A stretch of DNA of 5,045 bases from contig CAZPCZ010000080.1 in the NCBI GenBank assembly GCA_964585225.1, positions 1 through 5,045 of the forward strand. Direction: 5' to 3'. Made by a program: the position numbers and the translations under genes. A model generated the notes under the pieces. The model did not search any database and had not been told where the DNA came from. It worked only from the letters and a program-made list of their open reading frames with translations. Each line of letters begins with the position of its first letter. Position 1 is the first letter of the stretch. Positions 1 through 5,045 of the stretch are shown piece by piece. The DNA comes from CAZPCZ01 sp964585225 (GTDB lineage Bacteria > Patescibacteriota > Patescibacteriia > JACPHY01).

Positions 1-507
1 GAATGGTTGGCGTGGCGTGCGGGGAAGATCCGCGCCTTCGCCGAGAGGGCTCGCGAGCGGATCCAGAAGGCGCGCGCGAATTGCGAGTGCGATGTCTACG
101 TGGGTGCGTGGTATCCCGTCTACGACGGGGTGGGGGCGCACTGGGCGAGCGAGGAGCATGATGGTTGGGCTCCCCGCGGCACGGGGTTTGCCGAACTCAT
201 GGACCGGATCTACGTAGGCTGTTACTTCTTCGAGGTCGAGGAACGCGAGGTCCGGGGGGAGACGACGCTCGAAGACGGCCGCACGGTGCCGAAGGAACCG
301 TGGTACAGCGTGGAGGGCTCCGCGAAGTTGGCGCGCAAAGTGACGCGCCGTCCGGTGATCGGAAGCCTGTTCGCCCAGCAATACCGGGACCATCCGGAGC
401 AGTTCCGCCGCGCGGTGGAGATGTGCCGCCGCCAAACCGGCGGAGTGATGATCTTCGACCTCGTGTACATCGAAGAGTATGGCTGGTGGGACCTCCTTCG
501 AAAATAG
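1..507 (+). CDS. Probable glycoside-hydrolase-like (alpha-amylase-family/GHL) protein, C-terminal part only
   Basis: The frame is open from base 1, so the gene begins upstream of the window; the TTG at 7 need not be its start. The visible 168 residues resemble the C-terminal part of bacterial (beta/alpha)8-barrel proteins usually annotated as alpha-amylase family or hypothetical glycosyl hydrolases. The similar features, from memory, are an aromatic strand (VYVGAWYPVYDGVGAHWAS, residues 32-50), a segment like GTGFAELMDRIYVGCYFFEV (60-79), WYSVEGSAKLA (about 100-110), and a final strand (GVMIFDLVYIEEYGWWDLL) close to the stop. The last segment probably forms strand 8 of the barrel, so little is missing at this end. 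Catalytic residues cannot be assigned from the fragment, and signal peptide and length are unknown. The stop (505-507) lies inside the start of the following permease gene, so it is probably the upstream member of the transporter operon. The expected role is hydrolysis of oligo- or polysaccharides feeding the importer (inference). Family assignment is moderate; coding status is strong. Confidence 0.65.
   Translation, partial: EWLAWRAGKIRAFAERARERIQKARANCECDVYVGAWYPVYDGVGAHWASEEHDGWAPRGTGFAELMDRIYVGCYFFEVEEREVRGETTLEDGRTVPKEPWYSVEGSAKLARKVTRRPVIGSLFAQQYRDHPEQFRRAVEMCRRQTGGVMIFDLVYIEEYGWWDLLRK
472..477 (+). promoter_or_regulatory. Weak ribosome binding site for the first permease
   Basis: GAAGAG lies 8 nt before the GTG at 486 and inside the end of the upstream gene. 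It is the only purine-rich stretch at usable distance from the only GTG/ATG that gives a sensible permease N-terminus. It is weak compared with the site before the second permease, so coupling to translation of the upstream gene probably helps initiation. Confidence 0.45.
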
Positions 508-1280
508 CGTGGCTCTTTCTTGCGCCCGGCGCCGCGGTGCTGGCGGCGTTCGTGCTCTATCCCATGGCGAAGGCGCTGTGGCTTTCCCTTCACGCGTACG
601 ACGTCTTCACACCGCCTCGGTTCGTGGGTCCGAACAACTTCGCGGAGCTCCTGTCGAATCCGAACTTCTGGACGGCGATGCGGAATTCTCTCCTCTACCT
701 CGGGGTTACGCCGCTGCTCGCGTGCGGATCGATCGCGCTCGCCCTGCTTGTGGACCGGCCCCGCGCGCGACTCTTCCGAGTCCTCTACTTCCTCCCGGTG
801 GTGACTTCGATGGTGATCGTGGGGATCGCCTGGAAGTTCCTCCTCCCCGCCGCTTGGCTGACGAGTACCCGGCTTGCGCTCGCGTGCGTGATGTTCGTCA
901 CGGTGTGGAAAGGGTTGGGCTACTACATGATGATGTTCCTGGCGGGACTTCAGTCGGTTCCCCGAAGCCTGTATGAAGCGGCGGAGCTCGACGGCGCGTC
1001 GCGTTGGCGGATCTTCCGCAAGGTCACGCTCCCACACCTCCGACCCACGGTGGCGCTCGTCGTGACCCTTTCCGCGGCCGCGGCGGTGAAGGTCTTCGAT
1101 GAAGTGTACGTGATGACGGGAGGTGGGCCGCTCCGGCAGAGCGCGACGCTGGTCTTCTCGGTCTACGAGTCCGCCTTCGGCGAGTTCCCGCCGCGCCTGG
1201 GCGCGGCCTGCGCGGCAGGCGTGATCGTCTTTGCGATCGCGGGAGCGGTAACGCTCGCGCAACGGAGGTGGTTGCGATGA
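486..1280 (+). CDS. ABC sugar transporter permease, MalF/UgpA type
   Basis: Inner-membrane subunit of a binding-protein-dependent carbohydrate importer (BPD_transp_1 fold). The 264-residue protein has about six hydrophobic segments near residues 7-29, 68-88, 99-120, 130-155, 188-206 and 235-257. The cytoplasmic EAA loop, which docks on the ATPase, is clear: EAAELDG starts at residue 164 and the downstream TLPHLRP completes the motif. Family marks VLYFLPVV (99-106), WKGLGY (141-146) and DEVYVMTGGGP agree. GTG at 486 is chosen because the in-frame ATG at 165 would overlap the upstream gene by about 340 nt; GTG gives a 22-nt overlap and places Lys6 just before segment 1. The protein is shorter than the usual ~290 residues: between WKFLL and WLTS (residues 116-127) the usual 20-25-residue external loop is nearly absent, and there is no basic N-terminal extension. 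The 3' end overlaps the next permease by ATGA. The substrate cannot be read from sequence. Confidence 0.94.
   Translation: MGPPSKIAWLFLAPGAAVLAAFVLYPMAKALWLSLHAYDVFTPPRFVGPNNFAELLSNPNFWTAMRNSLLYLGVTPLLACGSIALALLVDRPRARLFRVLYFLPVVTSMVIVGIAWKFLLPAAWLTSTRLALACVMFVTVWKGLGYYMMMFLAGLQSVPRSLYEAAELDGASRWRIFRKVTLPHLRPTVALVVTLSAAAAVKVFDEVYVMTGGGPLRQSATLVFSVYESAFGEFPPRLGAACAAGVIVFAIAGAVTLAQRRWLR
1264..1268 (+). promoter_or_regulatory. Strong ribosome binding site fixing the start of the second permease
   Basis: GGAGG sits 8 nt before the ATG at 1277, close to ideal. It decides against the in-frame GTG at 1268, which overlaps the site itself. It lies within the last codons of the first permease. Confidence 0.85.
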
Positions 1281-2053
1281 GGCGACTCCTCCTGGCAGCG
1301 GCGCTCTTGGGAACCGCGGTGCTTCTGGTGGGGCCGCTCGCTTACCTGGCGTACCTCTCGCTCACCACTCCCGATGGTGCTCTCACCCTCGGGAACTACG
1401 CGGGGGCGTGGAAAAAGGCCCCGATCGGCCGATATGCGCTCAACAGCTTTCTCATCAGCGGCGCGACGGTACTGCTCTACCTGCTCTGGTGCTCCCTGTT
1501 CGGATACGCCTTGGCGAAGTTCCGATTCGCCGGGAAAGGCACGATCCGGGTCCTTCTTCTGGCCACGTTTCTCGTCCCGTGGGAAGCGACGTTCGTGCCG
1601 CTCTTCGAGGTCTGCGTGAGGCTGGGCCTGTACGACTCCCTGTGGGGGGTGATCCTTCCGGCGAGCGCGAACGCCTTCGGTATCCTCTTCATGGAGGACG
1701 CCTTCCGCGCGGTGCCGGAGTCGCTTCTCGAGGCCGCGCGAGTCGACGGATGGGGGGAGTTCCGCATCTGGAGGCGCGTCGCGATCCCCCTCGTGCGTCC
1801 TTCGCTCGGTGCCCTCGCCGTGATCGTCTTCGTTTCGAGCTGGGGGAGTTTCCTTTGGCCCCTCGTCGTCCTCCGGAACGACGCGCAGTACACCCTTCCC
1901 GTGGCGCTCTCGTACCTTCAGGGAACGTTCAGCGCCAACCTTCGCTATCTTGCGGCCGCTGCGATCCTGGCCGCGTTGCCGACGGTGGCCGTCTTCCTCG
2001 CGATGCAGCGGCAATTCGTCGCGGGAATCCTGAAGGGGGCGGTGAAGGGATGA
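1277..2053 (+). CDS. ABC sugar transporter permease, MalG/UgpE type
   Basis: Second membrane subunit of the importer, pairing with the MalF-type permease to form the translocation path. The 258-residue protein has hydrophobic segments near residues 4-29, 57-79, 90-112, 122-140, 177-199 and 225-243. The EAA loop begins at residue 152 (EAARVDGWGEF) with Gly158 and the following IPLVRP, the docking site for the ATPase. Other family marks are LNSFLIS (55-61), GYALAKFRF (76-84), WGSFLWPL (189-196) with TLPVAL (206-211), and the C-terminus QRQFVAGILKGAVKG, typical of MalG-type proteins. In the common YLLRQFF-like stretch before the EAA loop this protein has FMEDAFRAVP, a normal type of variation. 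Length is slightly under the usual ~270-280 residues. The ATG overlaps the previous stop (ATGA) and the stop overlaps the next ATG (ATGA), so translation is probably coupled on both sides. Sugar specificity is not evident. Confidence 0.96.
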   Translation: MRRLLLAAALLGTAVLLVGPLAYLAYLSLTTPDGALTLGNYAGAWKKAPIGRYALNSFLISGATVLLYLLWCSLFGYALAKFRFAGKGTIRVLLLATFLVPWEATFVPLFEVCVRLGLYDSLWGVILPASANAFGILFMEDAFRAVPESLLEAARVDGWGEFRIWRRVAIPLVRPSLGALAVIVFVSSWGSFLWPLVVLRNDAQYTLPVALSYLQGTFSANLRYLAAAAILAALPTVAVFLAMQRQFVAGILKGAVKG

Positions 2054-3231
2054 AGAAGTTGGGGCTCGCCCTGGCGGCCGTCCTCGCCTTCGGAGGCTGC
2101 CGCCGGGAGGAGCAGGGGACACGCATCGAATTCTGGACGATGCAGCTCGCCGACTTCCGGGAGTACCTCGAGGGAGTCATCGCCGACTTCGAAAGACAGC
2201 GGCCCGGGGTAAAGGTCGTTTGGATCGACGTGCCGTTCGACGCGATGGGACAGAAACTCATGACCGCGTATGTCGCGGGGCGTCCCCCGGATGTGGTGAA
2301 CCTCAATCTCGACTTGGCGAGCTCGCTTGCCCCTCTCGGTGCCCTCGTTGATGTGCGGGATCGAGGGGCTCCTTATCTTCCCGCGGCGTGGGAGGCGCTC
2401 CGGTTCGGCGAGGGGATCTATGCCTTTCCGTGGTACCTCTCGACGGAAGTGACCCTGTACAACAGCGCACTCCTGCCCGAGCCGCCCGCGCGTTTCGACC
2501 TGCTCCCCGACTGCGCCCCGGACGCCTACGTGATCTGCCCCAAAATCGGTTCCGACCCGGATCTTCTCAAGTATTTCGCGATGAACGGCGCGCGAGGAGT
2601 GCGCGACGGGCGAGTCGATTTCTCGGATCCGGCCTGCACGGAGACGCTGCTCCTCTGGAAACGGATGCTCGACGCAAAGAAAATTCCGCGCGAGGCGCTC
2701 ACGGAGTCGCACCGAGTCGCGATCCGGCTGTACAACGAAGGAAAAGTGGCGATCCTTCTTTCGGGTCCGCAGTTCCTGCGCATCGTGCGCGAGAACAATC
2801 CCGCGGTGTATCGGGCGACTCGTGTGGCGCCGTGTCTCGCCGGTCGGGCCGACGTAACCAACATCGCCGTGATGTGCGTGGCGGCCACGACGGCCTCCCC
2901 CCGCCGCGACGACGCGGTCGCCTTCGCAGAGTTCCTCACGAACGCGGCCAATCAGCTCGCCTTTTGCAAGAGGGTGCCCATCTTACCGTCCGCCACCGCG
3001 GCGCTGGAGGACCCCTTCTTCTCGAGGGAGGAATCGATCGAGGATCGGGCGCGGCGGATCGCCACGCGGCAACTCCGCACGAACGGTCGCGTGCTCGCGA
3101 CCGGCCTCAAGCGCGCGAAGGAGGTCCAGAAGATCCTTCAGCAGGTGATTCAGGAGGTGTGCTTCGAGGGCGCCGATCCCGACAAAGCCTTGCGCCGTGC
3201 GGAGGAGACGATCAACCGGCTCGTGCGGTAG
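2050..3231 (+). CDS. Extracellular sugar-binding lipoprotein of ABC importer (SBP family 1)
   Basis: Captures the substrate outside the cytoplasmic membrane and delivers it to the two permeases encoded just upstream. The 393-residue protein begins MKKLGLALAAVLAFGGC, a lipoprotein signal with Cys17 as the likely lipidated residue; Phe at -3 makes the lipobox unusual. The mature part follows the SBP_bac_1/SBP_bac_8 plan: IEFWTM (26-31), DFERQRPGVKV (46-56), AGRPPDVV (76-83), a YAFPWY strand with TLYN (124-138), YNEGKVAILLSGP (228-240) and the late helix AVAFAEFLTNAANQLAF (289-305). It is shorter than the usual 410-450 residues: after LYNSALLPEPPARFDLL the common TWDEL-type helix and its surroundings are missing, so one lobe is compact. 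The ATG at 2050 overlaps the preceding stop by 4 nt, and GAAGGGGG (2032-2039) lies 10 nt upstream of it. Ligand is unknown; neighbours favour an oligosaccharide. No ATPase gene follows. Confidence 0.95.
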   Translation: MKKLGLALAAVLAFGGCRREEQGTRIEFWTMQLADFREYLEGVIADFERQRPGVKVVWIDVPFDAMGQKLMTAYVAGRPPDVVNLNLDLASSLAPLGALVDVRDRGAPYLPAAWEALRFGEGIYAFPWYLSTEVTLYNSALLPEPPARFDLLPDCAPDAYVICPKIGSDPDLLKYFAMNGARGVRDGRVDFSDPACTETLLLWKRMLDAKKIPREALTESHRVAIRLYNEGKVAILLSGPQFLRIVRENNPAVYRATRVAPCLAGRADVTNIAVMCVAATTASPRRDDAVAFAEFLTNAANQLAFCKRVPILPSATAALEDPFFSREESIEDRARRIATRQLRTNGRVLATGLKRAKEVQKILQQVIQEVCFEGADPDKALRRAEETINRLVR

Positions 3232-3398
3232 TTCGCCCGTCTCGGATGCAACGAGAGTCGAGGAGCGGCGCGAGCGATCATGGGCGCCCCCCCCTCCATC
3301 CGAAGACGGTCATCATCACATCTGAAACGCAGAGGAAGATTCCTGTGAACGCGCATACCCGAAAGGGTTACCAGAGATCGAACGGAAGTAAGGGAATC
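3232..3398 (+). other. Non-coding spacer between operon and propeller lipoprotein gene
   Basis: This 167-bp gap is the only non-coding stretch of the window. A 5-bp stem (3240-3244 with 3252-3256) has a 7-nt loop and no T-tract, so it is not a credible terminator. A palindrome GGGCGCCC (3282-3289) runs into eight C residues (3287-3294). A small ACCC-GAAA-GGGT hairpin with a GNRA-type loop is at 3357-3368. I see no convincing -35/-10 pair, so it is undecided whether the next gene has its own promoter or is read through from the operon. Confidence 0.6.
3384..3394 (+). promoter_or_regulatory. Ribosome binding region for the propeller lipoprotein
   Basis: The purine-rich run GGAAGTAAGGG ends 4 nt before the ATG at 3399. 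A rival initiation exists upstream: AGAGGAAG (3331-3338) is 6 nt before an in-frame GTG at 3345, which would add 18 residues before the same signal peptide. ATG is preferred because it gives a normal short basic n-region; the GTG alternative is not excluded. Confidence 0.5.
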
Positions 3399-5009
3399 AT
3401 GGTTCAACGCGCGTCCCTTGGTCTGAGATTTGCGGTCGTGCTGCTCGCCGCATTCGGGTGCGGTAACGACGACGGAACCTCCTCCGGTACCACAGCCGTG
3501 ACGTCGGTTCTACCCTCGATTCAGCAGGACCCGACTTGGTACTATCCCTCTTACCAGTATCGAAGGCCGCTGTATCTGGATAGTTCGAACCACACCTCCT
3601 TGAACAATGCCATCGTGAGATTCCAGCTGAACACGGCGTCGTTGGTCAACGCCGGCAAGATGCGTCCGGATTGCAACGACATCCGACTGACCTACTATAA
3701 TCCCGTCAACGGTACCCAGACCCCCATCGACTACTTGGTGCTCAAGGAAAACCAAACCAACTCGGACCTCAATGGGCTCGTAGGGACGATCTTGCCGGGG
3801 ACGGGCGTGGACAACGGTTGCCGGAAGTACTCTACGCTCCACGAGCAATACGGCATGATCTATCACAACAACAGGACCTATATCAGCTATGTAGGGTCGG
3901 ACGAGACCCACCACAGGATTTTCCTTACGTACTACGATCATACGACAAAGGATTGGCTGGACACTCCGGTGCTGGTCGACACTTTGTATGACAACAGTTC
4001 GGAAGAAAACAACGAGCATCGGGCACCGGACTTGATCGTAGACGGGGACGGCCGTTTCCACATTTTCTACGGCTGCCATGGCACTGCGATGTTGTACAAG
4101 AAATCAACGTATGCCGACGACATCAGCGGCTGGGCAACGGTGTGGAGTTCCGCAAACAGTCCCATCGCGAGTGCCACGTTTCCCAAAGCGTTTTATCGTA
4201 ACGGCAAGATCTGGCTTTTCTGGCGCGGCTCGATTGGGACGACGACGAACAACGCTCGAACCCTATCGCTCAAGGTAGCGACCAAGATCGGCGGCTCCTG
4301 GAATTGGTCCTCGAAGCGCGACATCATCGACGCGGGAGGAAACGGCAAAGTCACGTACGCCCGGGGCATCGCGATGGGAAACGAAACTCCCACGGCCAGC
4401 ATCCATGTGCTCTGGAATTGGTATGACAAGGATTTGGTGCCGGCCAAGTCGGACCCCATTGAGTACCACAAAGTGATGTATGCAAAGTCGCCGGATGGAG
4501 GGATCTCCTGGGTCAAAGCCGACGGAACACCCTACAATGCGACGCCGTTCGGCAACGATCCGATCGTAGATGCCGATTGTGTGGGCGTTTCCACGGTGAC
4601 CGTCGGTCACTGGATGCAATCGGCCGATGTCGCCCTGGACAGTGCCAACAACGCTCGATGTCTCTACGTGTACTGGCATGATTCCACGACCATCGAACTC
4701 TGGTTCAGCAAGTTCCTCAACGGAGCCTGGGTGCACAAGAAAGTCAACGGCAGCGAGGCCGACTTGGCGCGCTTATACATCGATCCCACCGGCGGACAAT
4801 ATGAGATCTATGGTCGGCGACGAGGCGAGAAGAAATATGAGGTCTTCCGGTATGTTTCAACCGACGAGGGGACGTCCTGGACCTCCCAGCGCCTGACGTA
4901 TCAGTCCTGGGGCCATGCCAGCTATCCGATCGTTGCCCGCGATCCGAAGGCCAAGATCCGCGCGGCGTGGGGAGTGGGGAACGACTACGGCGGCACCAAT
5001 GCGCATAAC
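3399..5009 (+). CDS. Secreted lipoprotein with DUF2341-like segment and BNR_4-type beta-propeller; 3' end missing
   Basis: The first 537 residues are present; the gene then runs into adapter sequence, so the true C-terminus is unknown. A signal peptide (1-20) ends in LLAAFGC with Cys21 as likely lipidation site, followed by a flexible GTSSGTT linker. Residues about 47-113 resemble DUF2341 (PF10102): W47, YQYRRPLYL, LNTASLVNAGKM, DCNDIRL. From about 147 the protein resembles BNR_4 (PF15892) propellers: YGMIYHNNRTYISYVGS (151-167), TYYDH (177-181), EHRAPDLIVDGDGRFHIFYG (206-225) then CHG, and NGKIWLFWRG (268-277). Two canonical Asp-boxes (S-x-D-x-G-x-x-W) are SPDGGISW (364-371) and STDEGTSW (487-494). 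His207 and His227 lie 20 apart, as I recall for the catalytic pair of BNR-type ulvan lyases (PL24/PL25). That suggests polysaccharide lyase or glycan-binding activity at the cell surface (inference). A sialidase is less likely: no RIP motif is seen. Base composition is lower in GC than the upstream operon. Confidence 0.85.
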
Positions 5010-5045
5010 CTGTCTCTTATACACATCTGACGCTGCCGACGATCT
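5010..5045 (+). other. Illumina Nextera (Tn5) adapter read-through: sequencing artefact
   Basis: Bases 5010-5028 are exactly the 19-bp Tn5 mosaic end CTGTCTCTTATACACATCT. Bases 5029-5042 continue with GACGCTGCCGACGA, the synthetic Nextera read adapter in reverse complement. The last three bases (TCT) would be the start of the sample index. The open frame translates across the junction to LSLIHI and a stop at 5028-5030, a tell-tale adapter peptide. None of this belongs to the genome. The C at 5010 could also be genomic by chance. Confidence 0.98.

Noticed and set aside
222..1262. Long reverse-strand open frame opposite the glycosidase end and first permease
   Set aside because: It is Arg/His/Glu-rich low-complexity translation, the usual mirror of a GC-rich gene, and the forward frames carry clear permease motifs.
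1163..2122. Long reverse-strand open frame opposite the second permease
   Set aside because: Same kind of shadow; no domain-like pattern and fully covered by a confident forward gene. The reverse frame at 1945-2712 was rejected for the same reason.
3240..3256. Possible rho-independent terminator after the binding-protein gene
   Set aside because: The stem is only 5 bp and no T-run follows.
3357..3368. ACCC-GAAA-GGGT hairpin as a riboswitch or leader element
   Set aside because: A 4-bp stem with a tetraloop is expected by chance, and no surrounding conserved structure is recognisable.
2388..3398. Forward frame 3 stays open through the binding-protein gene and the spacer into the propeller gene
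   Set aside because: The in-gene part is Arg/Gly/Pro-rich nonsense in the wrong frame. The real N-terminus is the signal peptide starting at 3399 (or possibly 3345).
3399..5009. Sialidase identity for the propeller protein
   Set aside because: Asp-boxes are shared by many propellers. No N-terminal RIP arginine motif is seen, and the overall motif order fits BNR_4/polysaccharide-lyase-like proteins better.
5010..5028. Possible native transposon (Tn5/IS50) end
   Set aside because: The mosaic end is followed directly by the synthetic Nextera primer sequence, which does not occur in natural IS50.

Overview
The window looks like the end of a metagenome-derived bacterial contig from a GC-rich organism. 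By hand count, sample lines of the first ~3.2 kb are about 63-68% G+C. It holds an import locus for carbohydrate or oligosaccharide, followed by a secreted beta-propeller lipoprotein of the carbohydrate-active type. The phylum cannot be fixed from sequence alone. The ABC importer with two lipoprotein-type signal peptides and no SusC/SusD pair argues against a typical Bacteroidota locus.

Layout (all + strand): 1-507, the C-terminal end of a probable glycoside-hydrolase-like protein whose 5' part lies outside the window. 486-1280, a MalF/UgpA-type permease. 1277-2053, a MalG/UgpE-type permease. 2050-3231, an extracellular solute-binding lipoprotein. These four genes overlap head to tail (22, 4 and 4 nt), which indicates one operon with translational coupling. 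No ABC ATPase gene is seen, so a shared MsmK/MalK-type ATPase encoded elsewhere is presumed. 3232-3398 is a non-coding spacer with no recognisable terminator or promoter. 3399-5009 is the 5' part of a second lipoprotein gene: lipoprotein signal, a DUF2341-like segment, then a BNR_4-type beta-propeller with two clear Asp-boxes and a histidine pair like that described in propeller polysaccharide lyases. This gene is visibly less GC-rich (about 48-60% in sampled lines) than the operon.

5010-5045 is not biological. It is the Tn5 mosaic end plus the Nextera read-through adapter, so the open frame there ends in the artefact peptide LSLIHI and the true 3' end of the last gene is missing.

Working model (inference): the propeller protein binds or cleaves a polysaccharide outside the cell, the glycosidase-like protein trims it, and the binding protein plus two permeases import the products. 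I found no RNA gene, CRISPR array, insertion sequence or toxin-antitoxin pair. The strongest candidate for something not routinely described is the DUF2341 plus BNR propeller lipoprotein, which appears to have Phe at a position where relatives carry Tyr.
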